Source: Excoecaria cochinchinensis
Taxonomy: Eukaryota > Streptophyta > Magnoliopsida > Malpighiales > Euphorbiaceae
DNA length: 64,000 nucleotides
Assembly: GCA_947683425.1 (NCBI GenBank)
Contig: CANTUQ010000043.1
Span: forward strand, 8,875,501 to 8,939,500
Direction: 5' to 3'
Part shown: piece by piece, positions 34,096 through 44,880 of the stretch
Layout: each line of letters begins with the position of its first letter
How positions within the stretch are numbered: position 1 is the stretch's first letter
Translations under genes and position numbers: made by a program
The notes under the pieces: generated by a model
Database searches by the model: none
Told to the model about the DNA's origin: nothing
The model's input: the letters and a program-made list of their open reading frames with translations, nothing else

Positions 34096-34523
34096 GTTTT
34101 CACCCCCTTTTTTTTTTACACAAAAACCATGAATCCCTTTTTTTTTAAATTAATCAACTAATCTAATTCCTATTTTTCAATTAAATCAATTAATTAATTT
34201 AATTCAATTAAATTAATTAACTAATCTAATTCCCTTTTTTTCTAATTAAATCAATTAATTAATTTAATTCAATTAAATTAATCAACTAATTTAATTTCCC
34301 CATTTTTTTAAAATATAAAAAATAACACTTTTAAAAATTAATTTAATTAATTATTATTTTTTTTATAACATATTTTTATATATATTAATTTGTTTATTTT
34401 TTTATTTAAAAGTAACGAGGGTCTCGACAAGAGAAACATCATTTTTGACACCTTTACTTGCAAGTATCACTTTCATCATAGGGTAATTCTGATCTTGGAC
34501 CGCCTCAGGACCCGGTGTCCACA

Positions 34524-34545
34524 GTTGCCCCCAATTTTGAGAAAC
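34524..34545 (-). other. Tat-in polypurine tract
   Basis: The - strand reads AAATTGGGGGCAAC immediately before the 3' LTR, the same tract as in Tat-out. Confidence 0.8.
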
Positions 34546-34679
34546 TTAGAACTTAGGTGCCTAAGTGAGCCAAAATTCAGAAAAGAAAGGAAATAAACGC
34601 TTACCTGAGGCGATTGTCTTCCCGGATCGCCAGTGAAATCATCTCCTTAGGTCGTCATAGACTGAGGAACGATTTTCAT

Positions 34680-35517
34680 CCTTCTGAGTGATGCGTCAAG
34701 TCTACTCCAGACTTATAAAATGCGAGAGTTGGTCTTCTGAGCTGCACCGAGTCTACTCTAGACTTACAAAGTGCGGGGTTGCTCTTCTAAACTGGTGGTG
34801 GTGTGTCGAGCCTGCTCCAGACTTAGAAAATGCGAGATATATCCTCCGCAGAGGACTGCACTGAGCCGCTGACAAGGCTACAAAAAGTGCAGGAGATATC
34901 CTCCATAGAGGACTGCACCGAGCCGCTGACAAGACTACAAAAGTGCAGAAGAAATCCTTCACAGAGGACTGCACCGAGCCACTTACAAGGCCACAAAAAG
35001 TGCAAGAGATATCCTCCACAGAGGGCTACACCGAGCCGCTGACAAGGGTACAAAAAGTGCAAGAGATATCCTCCGCAGATGACTGCACCGAGCCACTGAC
35101 AAGGCTACAAAAAGTGCAAGAGATATCCTCCACAGAGGGCTTCACCGAGCTGCTGACAAGACTACCAAAAGTGCAAGAGATATCCTCCGCAGAGGACTGC
35201 ACCGAGCCACTGACAAGGCTACAAAAAGTGCAAGAGATATCCTCCGCATATGACTGCACCGAGCCGCTGACAAGGCTACAAAAAGTGCAAGAGATATCCT
35301 CCGCAGAGGACTGCACCGAGCCGCTGACAAGGCTACAAAAAGTGCAAGAGATATCCTCCGCAGAGGACTGCACTGAGCAGCTAACAATGCTACAAAAACT
35401 GCAAGAGATATCCTCCGCAGAGGACTATACCGAGCCGCTGACAAGGCTACAAAAAGTGCAGGAGATATCCTCCGCAGAGGACTGTACCGAGCTGCTGACA
35501 AGGCTACAAAAAGTGTA
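34680..35517. repeat. Tandem repeat in the Tat-in 3' untranslated region (57-bp unit)
   Basis: From about 34840 there are around twelve 57-bp units, each with GACTGCACCGAGCCGCTGAC, AAGGCTACAAAAAGTGCA and AGAGATATCCTCCGCAGAG. Upstream are divergent single units with CTCCAGACTTA. The unit shares its core with the Tat-out array but has a different spacer. Since 57 is a multiple of three, several frames stay open across it on both strands; this is a by-product, not evidence of a gene. Confidence 0.93.
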
Positions 35518-36920
35518 GGATGTCCTTCCGGACTGCTCTTCTAAGCTGGGTGCTCATTTAGATATTTTCTGCAAAATTATATGCATAGAAGTATACACAA
35601 GAAGTTGTATGCATGATGTGAGATGCGTGTATATGCAGCAATGCAGGATAAGAATTCATCTGAGTGGATTTGGAGATGACGGCCGATTTGGTCGTAATTT
35701 GCCGCATGATCGGTGCCCCCTAAAATTGCTTTTGACTTTCATGCCTTTGGGGATTACGAGGTCCTCCTCTGAAGGATTTTCACATAACCCTGTGCCTTAT
35801 TTTTTTCCTGGAATGGACATAACCCAATCCAGCGGCTTTTATTCATTTTATTTTTTTTATAGGACAGACCGCTTGTTCCCAAGTTTTCACCCTGCCCTTT
35901 GGCCTAACTTTTGCTTAGAGCGCCAATCACGGTTTTCATCTCTAACGGCCTTTTTTTTTTGGAAAAGTTGGAGTTGTTGTGAAAGATCTTTCGAGTATGA
36001 TTGACATGTGCTTATGTCTCAGATCATGGTTGTATGAACTTGGTTCTTTATCAGGAAGGTGCCGTAGGATTGGCTTTACAGTGGGTAGCAAAATGAGTTG
36101 ACTGAAGTGCCTAAGTGGCGAGAGTGGCAGAGGATAGTTGTTGTAAAAGGTCTTTCAGGTATAATCAGCGTGTATTTGTGTCTTAGATCATGGTTGTCTG
36201 AGCTTTGTTTCTATCATGAAGGTGCTATAGAATTGGCTTCACAGTTGATAGCAGAAGTAATTGACTGAGGTGCCTAAGTGGCGAGAATGGTAGAGGATCG
36301 ATAGTACCAATGTGCTGATTTTATGCTGGAACCAGATAACTTTGAGTGTGCAAAATGAACTATCATGATTACAGACTACACCCTTGCCTCCATAAGTGCA
36401 TGTAAGAGGAGGGTACTTAGCCCTGCAGTAGATAATAGGACCCCTCGGCTTAGGCATCTGGTTGGTGAGAGCAGGAGTAGAGTAGCCATTTAGATTTTAC
36501 TTTTTATAAAAGAACTATAAAATGATGAGTTGAACTGTTTTTGCTTTATGTATTTGCAAAGACTGTGTGCATTTCAGCATGATTTCTCCATACATGATCA
36601 CCGTTTAACATGGATTCAGAATGCAAAATTACATCTAATCTCGGAGTGGATCTTGTAAGCATTAGACTCCTGTTTCCAATCAGCCCTCGCAGGTTTTCTT
36701 GATTGAATATTTTCTCTCTCTTTATTTTTTTATTTTTTTTAGCTTATGCCATGGACCCTCCTTTATTTCGTCGGTGTTGATTGAATTCGCTTCGCTTGCT
36801 ATCTGTCGGGATGTTGCTTCCTTGGATAACAACTTCTCAAGAACGAATGGGTCTTCATATGTTGGTCTATATTCATCTCGTCCGTCTGGAACACGCTGAG
36901 CTATTTGTCCAGACACCAAA
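35518..36920. other. Tat-in non-coding internal region
   Basis: No gene was seen. It shares blocks with Tat-out 24290-26095. A phrase of about 120 bp, AAGATCTTTCGAGTATGATT...TGCCTAAGTGGCGAGA, occurs twice (35982-36125 and 36147-36290), a local duplication. Confidence 0.6.
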
Positions 36921-36922
36921 TC

Positions 36923-37156
36923 TTATTCTTTCGGTGGACTTTCTTCCCAAATGATCGGATAAGGTGTTTTCCGATAGATCCGATAGCAATAGCAATCTCG
37001 AAACCCTTTTTCGTTCGACATGTTTAGTTGTTGTAGCTGTCGCTTCCATGACTGCCCTTTAAGGATTTGACATGCTTCGATGGGCAATAATGTTTTTGCC
37101 TCATGCATCAAGGTATAAAGAGTGACTCTTGTAAAGGTTCTAATTGCAGACCCCAA
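36923..37156 (-). pseudogene. Tat-in integrase C-terminal remnant
   Basis: The - strand frame reads TRVTLYTLMHEAKTLLPIEA, then QLQQLNMSNEKGFRDCYCYR. This matches the integrase C-terminal segment seen in Tat-out (L-P-V-E-V ... N-M-L-D-E-N-R-L-R-A-Y-F-Y). The catalytic core and zinc domain are absent, so this copy is more deleted than Tat-out. Bases 37157-37440 hold a 107-bp imperfect duplication (37225-37306 and 37332-37413). Confidence 0.75.
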
Positions 37157-37440
37157 AATGGGTCTACTCTATGACCTTCTTGGTCTTCCTCTTGTTTGTA
37201 TGTCATCTGTATGTCATCAGCTCATCTCTCGTACAACACATCCTTTATACTTATGGACTGGGCGAATGGCTTATGGATTAGTCTTCAGGTCTTTTCAATG
37301 GCAGGCATGAGCAGTAACAATACAAGAATATCCCTCGCACTACGCATCCTCTATATTGATGAACTGATTGGGTGGCTTATGGTTCAGTCTTTAGGTCCTT
37401 TTCAATGGCTAAGAAGAACGGCAAAATGCAGATACGTGTA

Positions 37441-38306
37441 GACTAATGGGACTTGAGCAAAGCTTGCCCCCAAATAGCATTTCCTTGCCCCCTGATCAAT
37501 TCTCTCTTTTCTTCTCTCTTTTTTTTTTATAACCTAATTTTTTTTTTCAATTTTCTTTTAGCAAGCTTCGTTCGAATCATGAAATTTACACATACGCGCA
37601 CTTTTCTTTTTAACCATTGGGACCATCGTTGTTCAATCTAGTTGGGTGTTGTATTTCAGTAAGGACTTTGGTTCTGGTTCTGCTTGCGGGTTCCCCTTTC
37701 AACCATTTCTGTCTATTTCAGCTTGAGTCTTCTGAGCTTCTGTGTCTCCTGTCCATGATTAGGATATGTTTGGCATAGCATGGTCGGCGGCTTCATAATC
37801 ATCTTCTGGCATATCTTCGTAGGTCCAGGCAAAGACTTTTTATTTCATTTTTTTTATTCTCTCCAATTTTATCTCACTTCAGGAGTCATAACAGATGCTA
37901 TCAAGATTTCCTTTGGGTTCTCCCAAAGTTCTGAGATTAAAGGGAATGTCATTATTTGAATCATTATTAAATATGAATGTGTCATAATCATGCATAATGA
38001 AATCACGAGAAACTATCTTACAGATAAATGGAAACCATTCATTTCATTCAATGAAATCACGAGAAACTATCTTACAGATAAACGGAAACCATTCACTTCA
38101 TTCAATAAAACTAGAATTAAAAATTGTCATCATTAAATAGTTCAAAAATAAAAAGAGAACATCTAAATAGCTATTTCCTTTCTGCCCCCACCTGACATAG
38201 ATGTTGTGGCCAGCGGTTCATTGTCTTCCGCAGGATTCATCTTCTTTTCTTACTCAGGCTCTTAATTTATCTCATTCTTCATCTTTCACCTTTCTGGGAT
38301 GGAGAT
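37441..38306 (-). pseudogene. Tat-in deleted pol spacer with reverse transcriptase stub
   Basis: The - strand at about 37750-37840 reads VFAWTYEDMPEDDYEA, the beginning of a Tat-type reverse transcriptase. Nothing of the palm, RNase H or protease is present. A 54-bp direct duplication lies at 37997-38104 (ATGAAATCACGAGAAACTAT start). Confidence 0.65.
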
Positions 38307-38999
38307 CTATTTGGAATCGATCAAATCTTGAATAGCATATCTCAAGGTCTTGCAATCATCTATGGTATGATCGGTGTGCTGATGGAAGGCACAATACTGA
38401 TCTGCCTTATGGTTGGACCGTCCCTGGCTTCTGGAGGGCTTAGTAGGTAGTGGCTGTAATTTACCTTCCTTCATCAACCTCTTAAGAACCCATGATAAGG
38501 ATCTGCCCAAATTAGAAAAATACCTTTGATTCACTTTTATGGCTGGCACTTCCGTCATCTTAACATTCCCTTGTCCAACTGTTGAATTAAGTGGCTCTTT
38601 ACCTCTGGCCTCGGAAAGGAATGGAAGCACTGCTACTATCATTGTACGATTCCTCCAGTCAGTGGTCGGCTCAACTCGGTTAGGAGCAATCGCCATAAGC
38701 TTGGCTTGAAAAACAAGTGCCATGGCATCCATTCTCTCTTTAAATATGGATAATAACTTCTTTTCAAGCTCTTTGAATCTCCCTTCTATCTCCCGGGCAA
38801 TTAGGGCTTGGGTCTCTTCAGTCAGTTGTGAAGAATTGGCCACTTTCAATGCTTGATTAGACCCTTCTTGTTTTCCTTCCTCCTCTTCCTCCCCACTCTC
38901 GCTAGTGGACTGATGATCTATCGCCGCTACAAAAATCCCTCTTCCATTTGTCTCAGGGTAAGTGATAATAATATAGTCATTACCGTATAAGTTCTGCAA
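38307..38999 (-). pseudogene. Tat-in gag, second zinc-knuckle module (long open frame)
   Basis: Open for 230 codons: an acidic stretch (ESGEEEEEGKQEG), a helical predicted segment (REIEGRFKELEKKLLSIFKE), then NQRYFSNLGRSLSWVLKRLM and the knuckle YCAFHQHTDHTIDDCKTLRY. The last 70 residues repeat those encoded at 39009-39360. Duplicated nucleocapsid modules in one gag are unusual; both Tat copies in this window have them. Whether this is part of gag or a separate downstream frame cannot be decided from the sequence. Confidence 0.7.
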
Positions 39000-39008
39000 G
39001 ACATACCA

Positions 39009-40501
39009 TTAAGGTAGACTTGACCCAATCATTAAGACAGGTGGTGGCACAGCATTATAGTCGGATTTCTTCTTGCTGTCTCTCCGTTCGGGATCAGTGA
39101 TCTGCTTATTATCAATCAGATCCTGAATCTGGTGCCTCAGCCTCACACAATTATCTGTCAAATGCCCAGTATGTTGGTGAAAGGCACAATATTCATTCTC
39201 TTTATGCCCAGGCTGTCCCTGGTTTCTTGTTGGCCTAGGTGGCAGGGGTTGTAACTTTCCCTCCTTCATTAATCGTTTCAATACCTAGGACAAGGGTCGA
39301 CCCAAGTTTGAGAAGTACCTCTGATTAACCCCTGTTGCTGATACCTCTGCCGTCTTACCACTTTTGATACCACTGCTAGAGCTCGCTGACTTGTTTGCCC
39401 CCTGGTTAGTATAACCTCTCTTGGCGTAGGCCTCACCGCTTGCCTTCGTCGCAAGATACTCTCCCTCAGCCTCTATCGCGATGTCCTTCAAAGACTCCCA
39501 GTCTCTTAACCCCTTCATTTTTAGTCCATCTCTCAGATACGGGCTAGCATTCCGAATGAATAGTCGAATTTAGTCCGGGTTGTCAGGTTTGTGTTTCATT
39601 TCCATGACTCTATTCCTCCATCAAGTCAGATACTCATGGAAAGACTCCCCTACCTTTTGCTACAATAATTCCAGATCCTTCAAAGTTACCTCTATCCTTG
39701 TACTGCAGTCGTACTGTCTGAGAAATTCTTCTGTCAGCAACTCCCAGTCCTCCTTTGTCCTTCGGTCCAACCGGTGATACCAATCCACTGCTGGGCCAGT
39801 TAAACTCAGACAAAAGTACTCGACATTCTGCCTCTTTGTTAGGGTAGTACCCTTCATCACTAGTGAGTACTGCTTTATGTGAGCAGTGGGATCGAAAGTG
39901 CCATCGAACTTAGGAACGTCAGGCATTTTGAAATTATGTGGAACCAAGTCGTCACTGTCTAGCTCCCTATCCTCGGGGTTCATTCCTCCCCCTACCTTCA
40001 GCATCCTTGATATGGCTTCAAATCTTTCTTCCATCTTCTTCTGCATCACATCCTCTAACTCCCTTTCATTTTCATCAGTTCCTCTAGCTCCTCCCATATA
40101 TCAACTTCAGACTTGGGGCCTTCCCTATGCTCGACAGGTGCTGGTCCCCTTGGCTCAACTGCAGGCGAATCAGCTGCCGCCGGGGGATCCTTTCTAATAG
40201 CCCCTTATTCATTTTGCCGTCTAATCGGAGCAGCAGTCTTTTGCTCGGTAGGTGGGGCTAACGTGGTGGCAAGGCTGCCCATCATTGCCATCATTCTGGC
40301 TTCAAATTCCTCCAACCTTCTTCCTACTTCTTCGGCGATCATTACACTAGTTGTATCTGAACCACTTGATGGATCCGATATTCTCATCCCTATCGATGAG
40401 TCTGAACTCTGATCTGACACTAGCTTTGGGAAAATCTTTCTCAACCGACCGTCGGGACCTCTAAACCACCTGGATGAATCTATGATGGCCTCAAAACACA
40501 C
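39009..40501 (-). pseudogene. Tat-in gag: N-terminus, capsid domain and first zinc knuckle
   Basis: Read leftward from 40501: N-terminal segment; capsid domain at 39660-40097 with MPDVPKFDGTFDPTAHIKQY and LSLTGPAVDWYHRLDRRTKE, a classic plant gag motif set; then linker and knuckle ENEYCAFHQHTGHLTDNCVR near 39170. Stops or frame changes occur near 40205, 39655, 39520 and 39285, so the frame is broken into pieces. The gag would form the particle and bind RNA. The C-A-F-H-x4-G-H-x4-C knuckle places the element in the Tat branch. Confidence 0.85.
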
Positions 40502-41190
40502 CTTTGTTAAGATGATGCATGATCAAAATGCAATGCATGGCCGTGTTGGTGCAGCATAGACAAACACACGCAAGCAGGTAGATCCTTCCGACCTTATTCC
40601 TCCCACACACGGGGTAATATAGTCTCTTTCCTAGGTGGGCTTTATCCAAGGGTTAACAGGGAACCTTTGGACGCATATGGTGCACGGCGGAAAACCGGCA
40701 GCATCACAGTCCTAATCTAATGCGCATTCATATGGGTTTTGGCCATTACGTATTCGGACAATTCAATCAAGTTAAGGTGAGCTCATCGAGGCATGAAAGC
40801 CTTTGATAAAGAGCCACCTAATTTGCTTGATTTTGTTTAATACCTGACGGCCCACATCACAGGCATTGTATTAAGGAGCATACCACCTAGTGGAAGTTTC
40901 TATTTGCCATTACATGAGCTTTGGTCGAGGTAGTATTGCTTTAGGCCTACCCAAGCATGGTCCCTGCCAACGGGTCTAGCTCATTATGAGCGTAGCGACC
41001 GATCGGGTCTCCATTTGATATACCAAAAGGTACAAGGCTTTCGGGAACGCACCGAGTTAAAGAGGGGCCAACTATCATAAGTCTAAGGCTCTAAAATGCA
41101 TTGCAAATTTTTGAAAAGAGATAGAATTCTAAGTTTTAAAAACTCAATTATATTTTTAACCAAAGCACTTTCGAAGTGAAGTCTCAAATA
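40502..41190 (-). other. Tat-in untranslated leader
   Basis: No coding sequence was seen. It matches the Tat-out leader (45270-45940) at several places, for example TCTCTTTCCTAGGTGGGCTT and the AAGCATGGTCCCTGCCAACG block, so it is a conserved leader that may hold packaging signals (inference). Confidence 0.65.
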
Positions 41191-41211
41191 AATCCCCAGT
41201 GGAGTCGCCAC
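41191..41211 (-). other. Tat-in primer-binding site (tRNA-Arg type)
   Basis: The + strand AATCCCCAGTGGAGTCGCCA is the form of a tRNA 3' end including CCA. On the - strand this gives TGGCGACTCCACTGGGGATT one base after the LTR. Tat/Ogre elements are known to use a tRNA-Arg primer; the amino-acid assignment is from that knowledge. Confidence 0.85.
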
Positions 41212-41631
41212 TGTGACGCACACTGAACCCAGCAAGGGCCCTTGAAAGTGAATCCGCCTTAGAGATTTGAGGGATAGGTTCGCGTCTTTTGATTATGGGC
41301 ACCATAAAACATCATGGATGTATCCCTCACAATAGAACATTAGGAAGAACCACCTAGCCTAATGGCATCTATAGGCACCTTTGAGGTATTTTGGAGTCGC
41401 CACCCAATTTACAAGAAATTGGGAAAGGCCTCTCACCTCTATTGGTCAAGACCAGAGATATGGTATTCGGAACTTCACTCTTATTTATGATTTGGTTAAT
41501 TATAAGTGAGTTTTTAACTTCTCAAAATTCTATTACTTATCTCACATGATTAATGCATTAAAAATAAAAACGCATCTCAAGCATTCAAAAGCGGTAAAAG
41601 AAAAGCAATAAATAAAGCGATAAATAAAGCG

Positions 41632-41757
41632 ATTAAAGATGTGAATGGGGACGGAATACAATCCCATTAAAAGGAGATTAAAGATGTGAATGGGGGCGGA
41701 ATACAACCCCATTAAAAGGAGATTAAAGATGTGAATGGGGACGGAATACAATCCCCT
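41632..41757. repeat. Triplicated 49-bp LTR unit with GGGGACGGAATACAATCCC
   Basis: Three tandem copies of GATTAAAGATGTGAATGGGG followed by (A/G)CGGAATACAA(T/C)CCC. The motif has complementary GGGG/CCCC ends. One or two copies are present in the other Tat LTRs (18690-18745, 20965, 32060-32145, 48930-49000, 56620-56700). Confidence 0.85.
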
Positions 41758-42088
41758 AAAAATAAATGAAGTTGCCCTAAAATTAATTACAAGGGCCCAA
41801 AAGGAACATAAATTTAAAACACTCACATAAGATCAAAATAAAAGGGCATACATAAATTGGGGCATTATTTTAGAAACATTGGTTCCTTCGCGCTTACTGA
41901 AGGTTTAGGAACCTCGGTTCCTTCGCGTTTATTTGAAGAGGGTTCGAAGAGTTGCTTTGGTTGTTTGATAAAAACGGGGATGAGTGATCCCATTTTTGGA
42001 GAAAACTGACTCTTCGTTTTAATTGTGATGTTCTTGTTGTTGGGCTAAAACAAGAGACATTGGCCCCAATTTTATTAGTGAAAATCTG

Positions 42089-42160
<72 letters not shown>

Positions 42161-43074
42161 AAAAACAGAATAATACTAATAATAAATAAATAAATAATAA
42201 TAATAATGATAGTAGCATAGAAATACCAATAATAAATAAGTAAAACAATAATAATGATGCATAATATTGAGTGACAAATAATAATAACATTATAAAATAA
42301 ATAAACATAACATAATAATAGTAATAATAATAATGATAATAATAATGGAAGAAGAAGGCTCTCGGCAATAAAATAACTAAAAACAAGGGGTGCATATCAC
42401 AAAGACCAAATGGAAAACCATGAGAAAATCTAATAACAAACCAAATAAAAATATCAACAGTGGCAAGGCACTTTAAACATGATAGTAGTAGCGAAAAATG
42501 GCAATGTTAAGAGCAATAAATAATAAGGAAAATAGTACGAAAATGAGTCCAAAGTGTTTACCCTCAGAATTTATAGATCAGAAATTAGGATGTCTCAATC
42601 CGTTACCCTTATCGATTTTTTGCGGTGATAGATAGAAAATAAAAATGTAAAAAATTTGTATTTTTGAATAAATTAAATCTAGAAAATATTTTTGGTGGGA
42701 TGAATGAGGCAAGAAAATTAATTTTTCTTTTTCAAATCAAACCCAAGATGAAATGTTATGGAGGATAAAAATAAAAAGATTAAAGATTGAGGATAAAACT
42801 TGGGGATTTTTTGAAGGATTTTTTTAAGAAGAAAATGTTTCCTGGGAAGCAAAAGAAAAAAGGCTAGAGAGCAAAACTCAAAAAACTCCCCTTGAATAAA
42901 AGTTATCGTCCCTCAAAAATGAAGAAGGAATCCCTATATGATTTGTTAGATTGTCCCAAAATGGAGGAAGATAAAAGAGCTTTTTAATTTTGTTTATCAA
43001 AAATAGCATAAAACTGTGAAAGAAACGGAAAAAGCGGACTGAAAAACTATTAGAAAATGCAGAAAAACAGCGAA

Positions 43075-43300
43075 AACGACGGGGCGAAGACCGAAATTGG
43101 CCGCATGAAGGGGGAGGAACGCGCGCGCTAGGGAGTAAACTGCGCGCGCGTTACCTCGGCAGCGCGTTGCGCTGGCACTACGTGCCCTGCAGCCACTTTG
43201 GCCATTTAGCAAAAGTGGCCGCGTGATGGCCACTTTGCCATCACGCGGCCACTAAATGGCCATGGAAATAAAGTGGCCATTATGGCCACTTATTCCACGT
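43075..43300. repeat. GC-rich cassette, Tat-in 5' LTR
   Basis: See the 3' LTR counterpart. It contains CGCGCGC runs and AGTGGCC / GGCCACT palindromes, with two indel blocks relative to 33903-34095. Confidence 0.8.
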
Positions 43301-43726
43301 TTTCTCCCCCTTTTTTTTTACACAAAAACCTTAAATCCCTTTTTTTTAAAAATTAATCAACTAATTTAATTCCTATTTTTCAATTAAATCAATTAATTAA
43401 TTTAATTCAATTAAATTAATTAACTAATCTAATTTCCTTTTTTTCCAATTAAATCAATTAATTAATTTAATTCAATTAAATTAATCAACTAATTTAATTT
43501 CCCCATTTTTTTTAAATATCAAAAATAACACTTTTAAAAATTAATTTAATTAATTATTATTTTTTTGTAACATATTTATATATATATTTATTTGTTTATT
43601 TTTTTTATTTAAAAGTAACGAGGGTCTCGACAAGAGAAACATCCTTTTTGACACCTTTACTTGCAATTATTGCTTTCATCATAGGGTAATTGTGATCTTG
43701 GACAGCCTCAGGACCCGGTGTCTACA

Positions 43727-44880
43727 GGGCGCAAAATTTTTCCCTCTACTACCCACGAGACTTGAGCTCCCATGATTACCCCTTTAGTGCTCAGGATCTG
43801 CCATCTGCTTATTATCGATCAGATCCTGAATCTCATGCCTTAGCCTCGCACAATTATCCATCACATGCCCAGTGTGCTAATAGTATGTGCAGTACTCATT
43901 CTCCTCATGCCCAAGTTGCCCCTAGGTTTTAGCCGGCCTAGGTGCTAAGGGTTTTAACTCTCCCTCTTTCTCAAGCTTCTTCAAAAACCATGACAAGGGT
44001 TGGCCTAAGTTCAAAAAGTACCTTTGGCTTGCCCCCTGATCTCTAGCTGGCCTAGCCAATCCTTGTCGCAAGTTCCTCTCCAATGTTTGAGGCAAAGATC
44101 TATCTAAGCCGAAATAATATTTTTGGGCTATTCTGGTTACTGATACTCCTTCCCTCCCCCAAGTACCGACACAGCCATCACACCTATACAGTTGACTTCT
44201 AATTTTTAAGTTGATAGCGACTTTCTTGCGAGCAGCCATGGTAGTTGCAAGCTTGGACTTTAAAATTTCTTCTTCGAAAACGTCCACCCTTCCTTTCAGG
44301 CTTCGTGTCATTGCCAGAAACCCATCCTCTAGAACCTGCCTCTTGCCTTTTCGTTCAGATGACGGAGTGAAATGCGGCTGTTCTTTAGACTCAGTTGGTG
44401 ATAGGTGTACTTCCTTAGTCGGATCATGCTCTTTTTGCAACATGGTAGGAGCAGTAGGTTGTTGCCCGGCAGGTGGCATCACAGCAGCAGCTAAATTCTC
44501 CATAATAGTAGTCATCCAAGCTTAAAACTTCTCTCCCATCTTCCTCACTACATCATCCTCTACTTTGGGAACTCCATTTCTCACAGCCTGAGGAATTACT
44601 AGCTCATCCTCTTCCTCCACCATGAAATCATCTTTCGGGTCAGGAATTCTTCTCTGCTTAGCAGGTCCCGCTGCTCTAGGCTCAACAACTGGTTGTCGTA
44701 TGGTAGCGGCTGCTATATGAGCCTCTTCCATAATAGGTGGTTCAACTTGCTCCATAGCAGGGGTTACAGGTGGTTGCTTAGCACTTGGTGCCTTTTGAGA
44801 AGTAATGTTCCCCATCATGGCTAACATCCTCCTCTCAAAATCCTCAAACCTCTTGTCTAGTTCCTATACTATTAAAGCAC
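43727..44880 (-). pseudogene. Tat-out gag, first zinc-knuckle part
   Basis: The - strand frames 44827-44522 and 44515-43922 encode a Gag N-terminus and linker (SQRYFLNLGQPLSWFLKKLE), followed near 43790-43920 by a damaged knuckle whose frame contains a stop. The capsid domain present in Tat-in (DPTAHIKQY region) is missing here. Gag stops at 43727, where Tat-in inserted, and continues at 28053. Confidence 0.75.

Larger units (their letters stand above)
28054..34523 (-). mobile_element. Tat-in 3' LTR with a 3.56-kb insertion
   Basis: The LTR starts TGTGACGCGCGTTGAACC at 28054 and ends ACCCGGTGTCCACA at 34523. The match to the 5' LTR (41212-43726) stops at 28099 and resumes at 31657, defining the insertion. 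Next to 31657-34523, the 5' LTR lacks several hundred bases that are present here (32470-32780 area). The flank GGCCC (28049-28053) is not identical to GGGCG after the 5' LTR (43727-43731), so the expected duplication is not clear. Confidence 0.85.
31657..34523 (-). mobile_element. Tat-in 3' LTR, main part
   Basis: It contains the tRNA-Arg-matching 12-mer (31782-31793) and an adjacent hairpin (CCCAATTTACAAGAAATTGGG, bases 31792-31812), two GGAATACAA motifs (32060-32145), GGAAC...GTTCC repeats (32255-32300), a long AAT microsatellite, and a GC-rich cassette (33903-34095). The end is followed by a polypurine tract at 34524-34545. Confidence 0.85.
41212..43726 (-). mobile_element. Tat-in 5' LTR, 2515 bp
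   Basis: It starts TGTGACGCACACTGAACCC next to the primer site and ends GGACCCGGTGTCTACA. It is very similar to 31657-34523 of the 3' LTR, but lacks a segment present there and has three rather than two GGAATACAA units (41632-41757). It also has the 12-mer at 41392-41403, an AAT microsatellite (42089-42157) and a GC-rich cassette (43075-43300). Confidence 0.9.

Noticed and set aside
34943..35518. A 191-codon open frame with a 19-residue repeat, and similar frames on the other strand.
   Set aside because: The repeat unit is 57 bp, a multiple of three, so every stop-free frame stays open across the whole array on both strands. There is no domain and no counterpart in Tat-out.
41191..41211. A tRNA gene, because the bases look like a tRNA 3' end with CCA.
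   Set aside because: Plant tRNA genes do not encode CCA, no cloverleaf precedes it, and its place next to an LTR identifies a primer-binding site.
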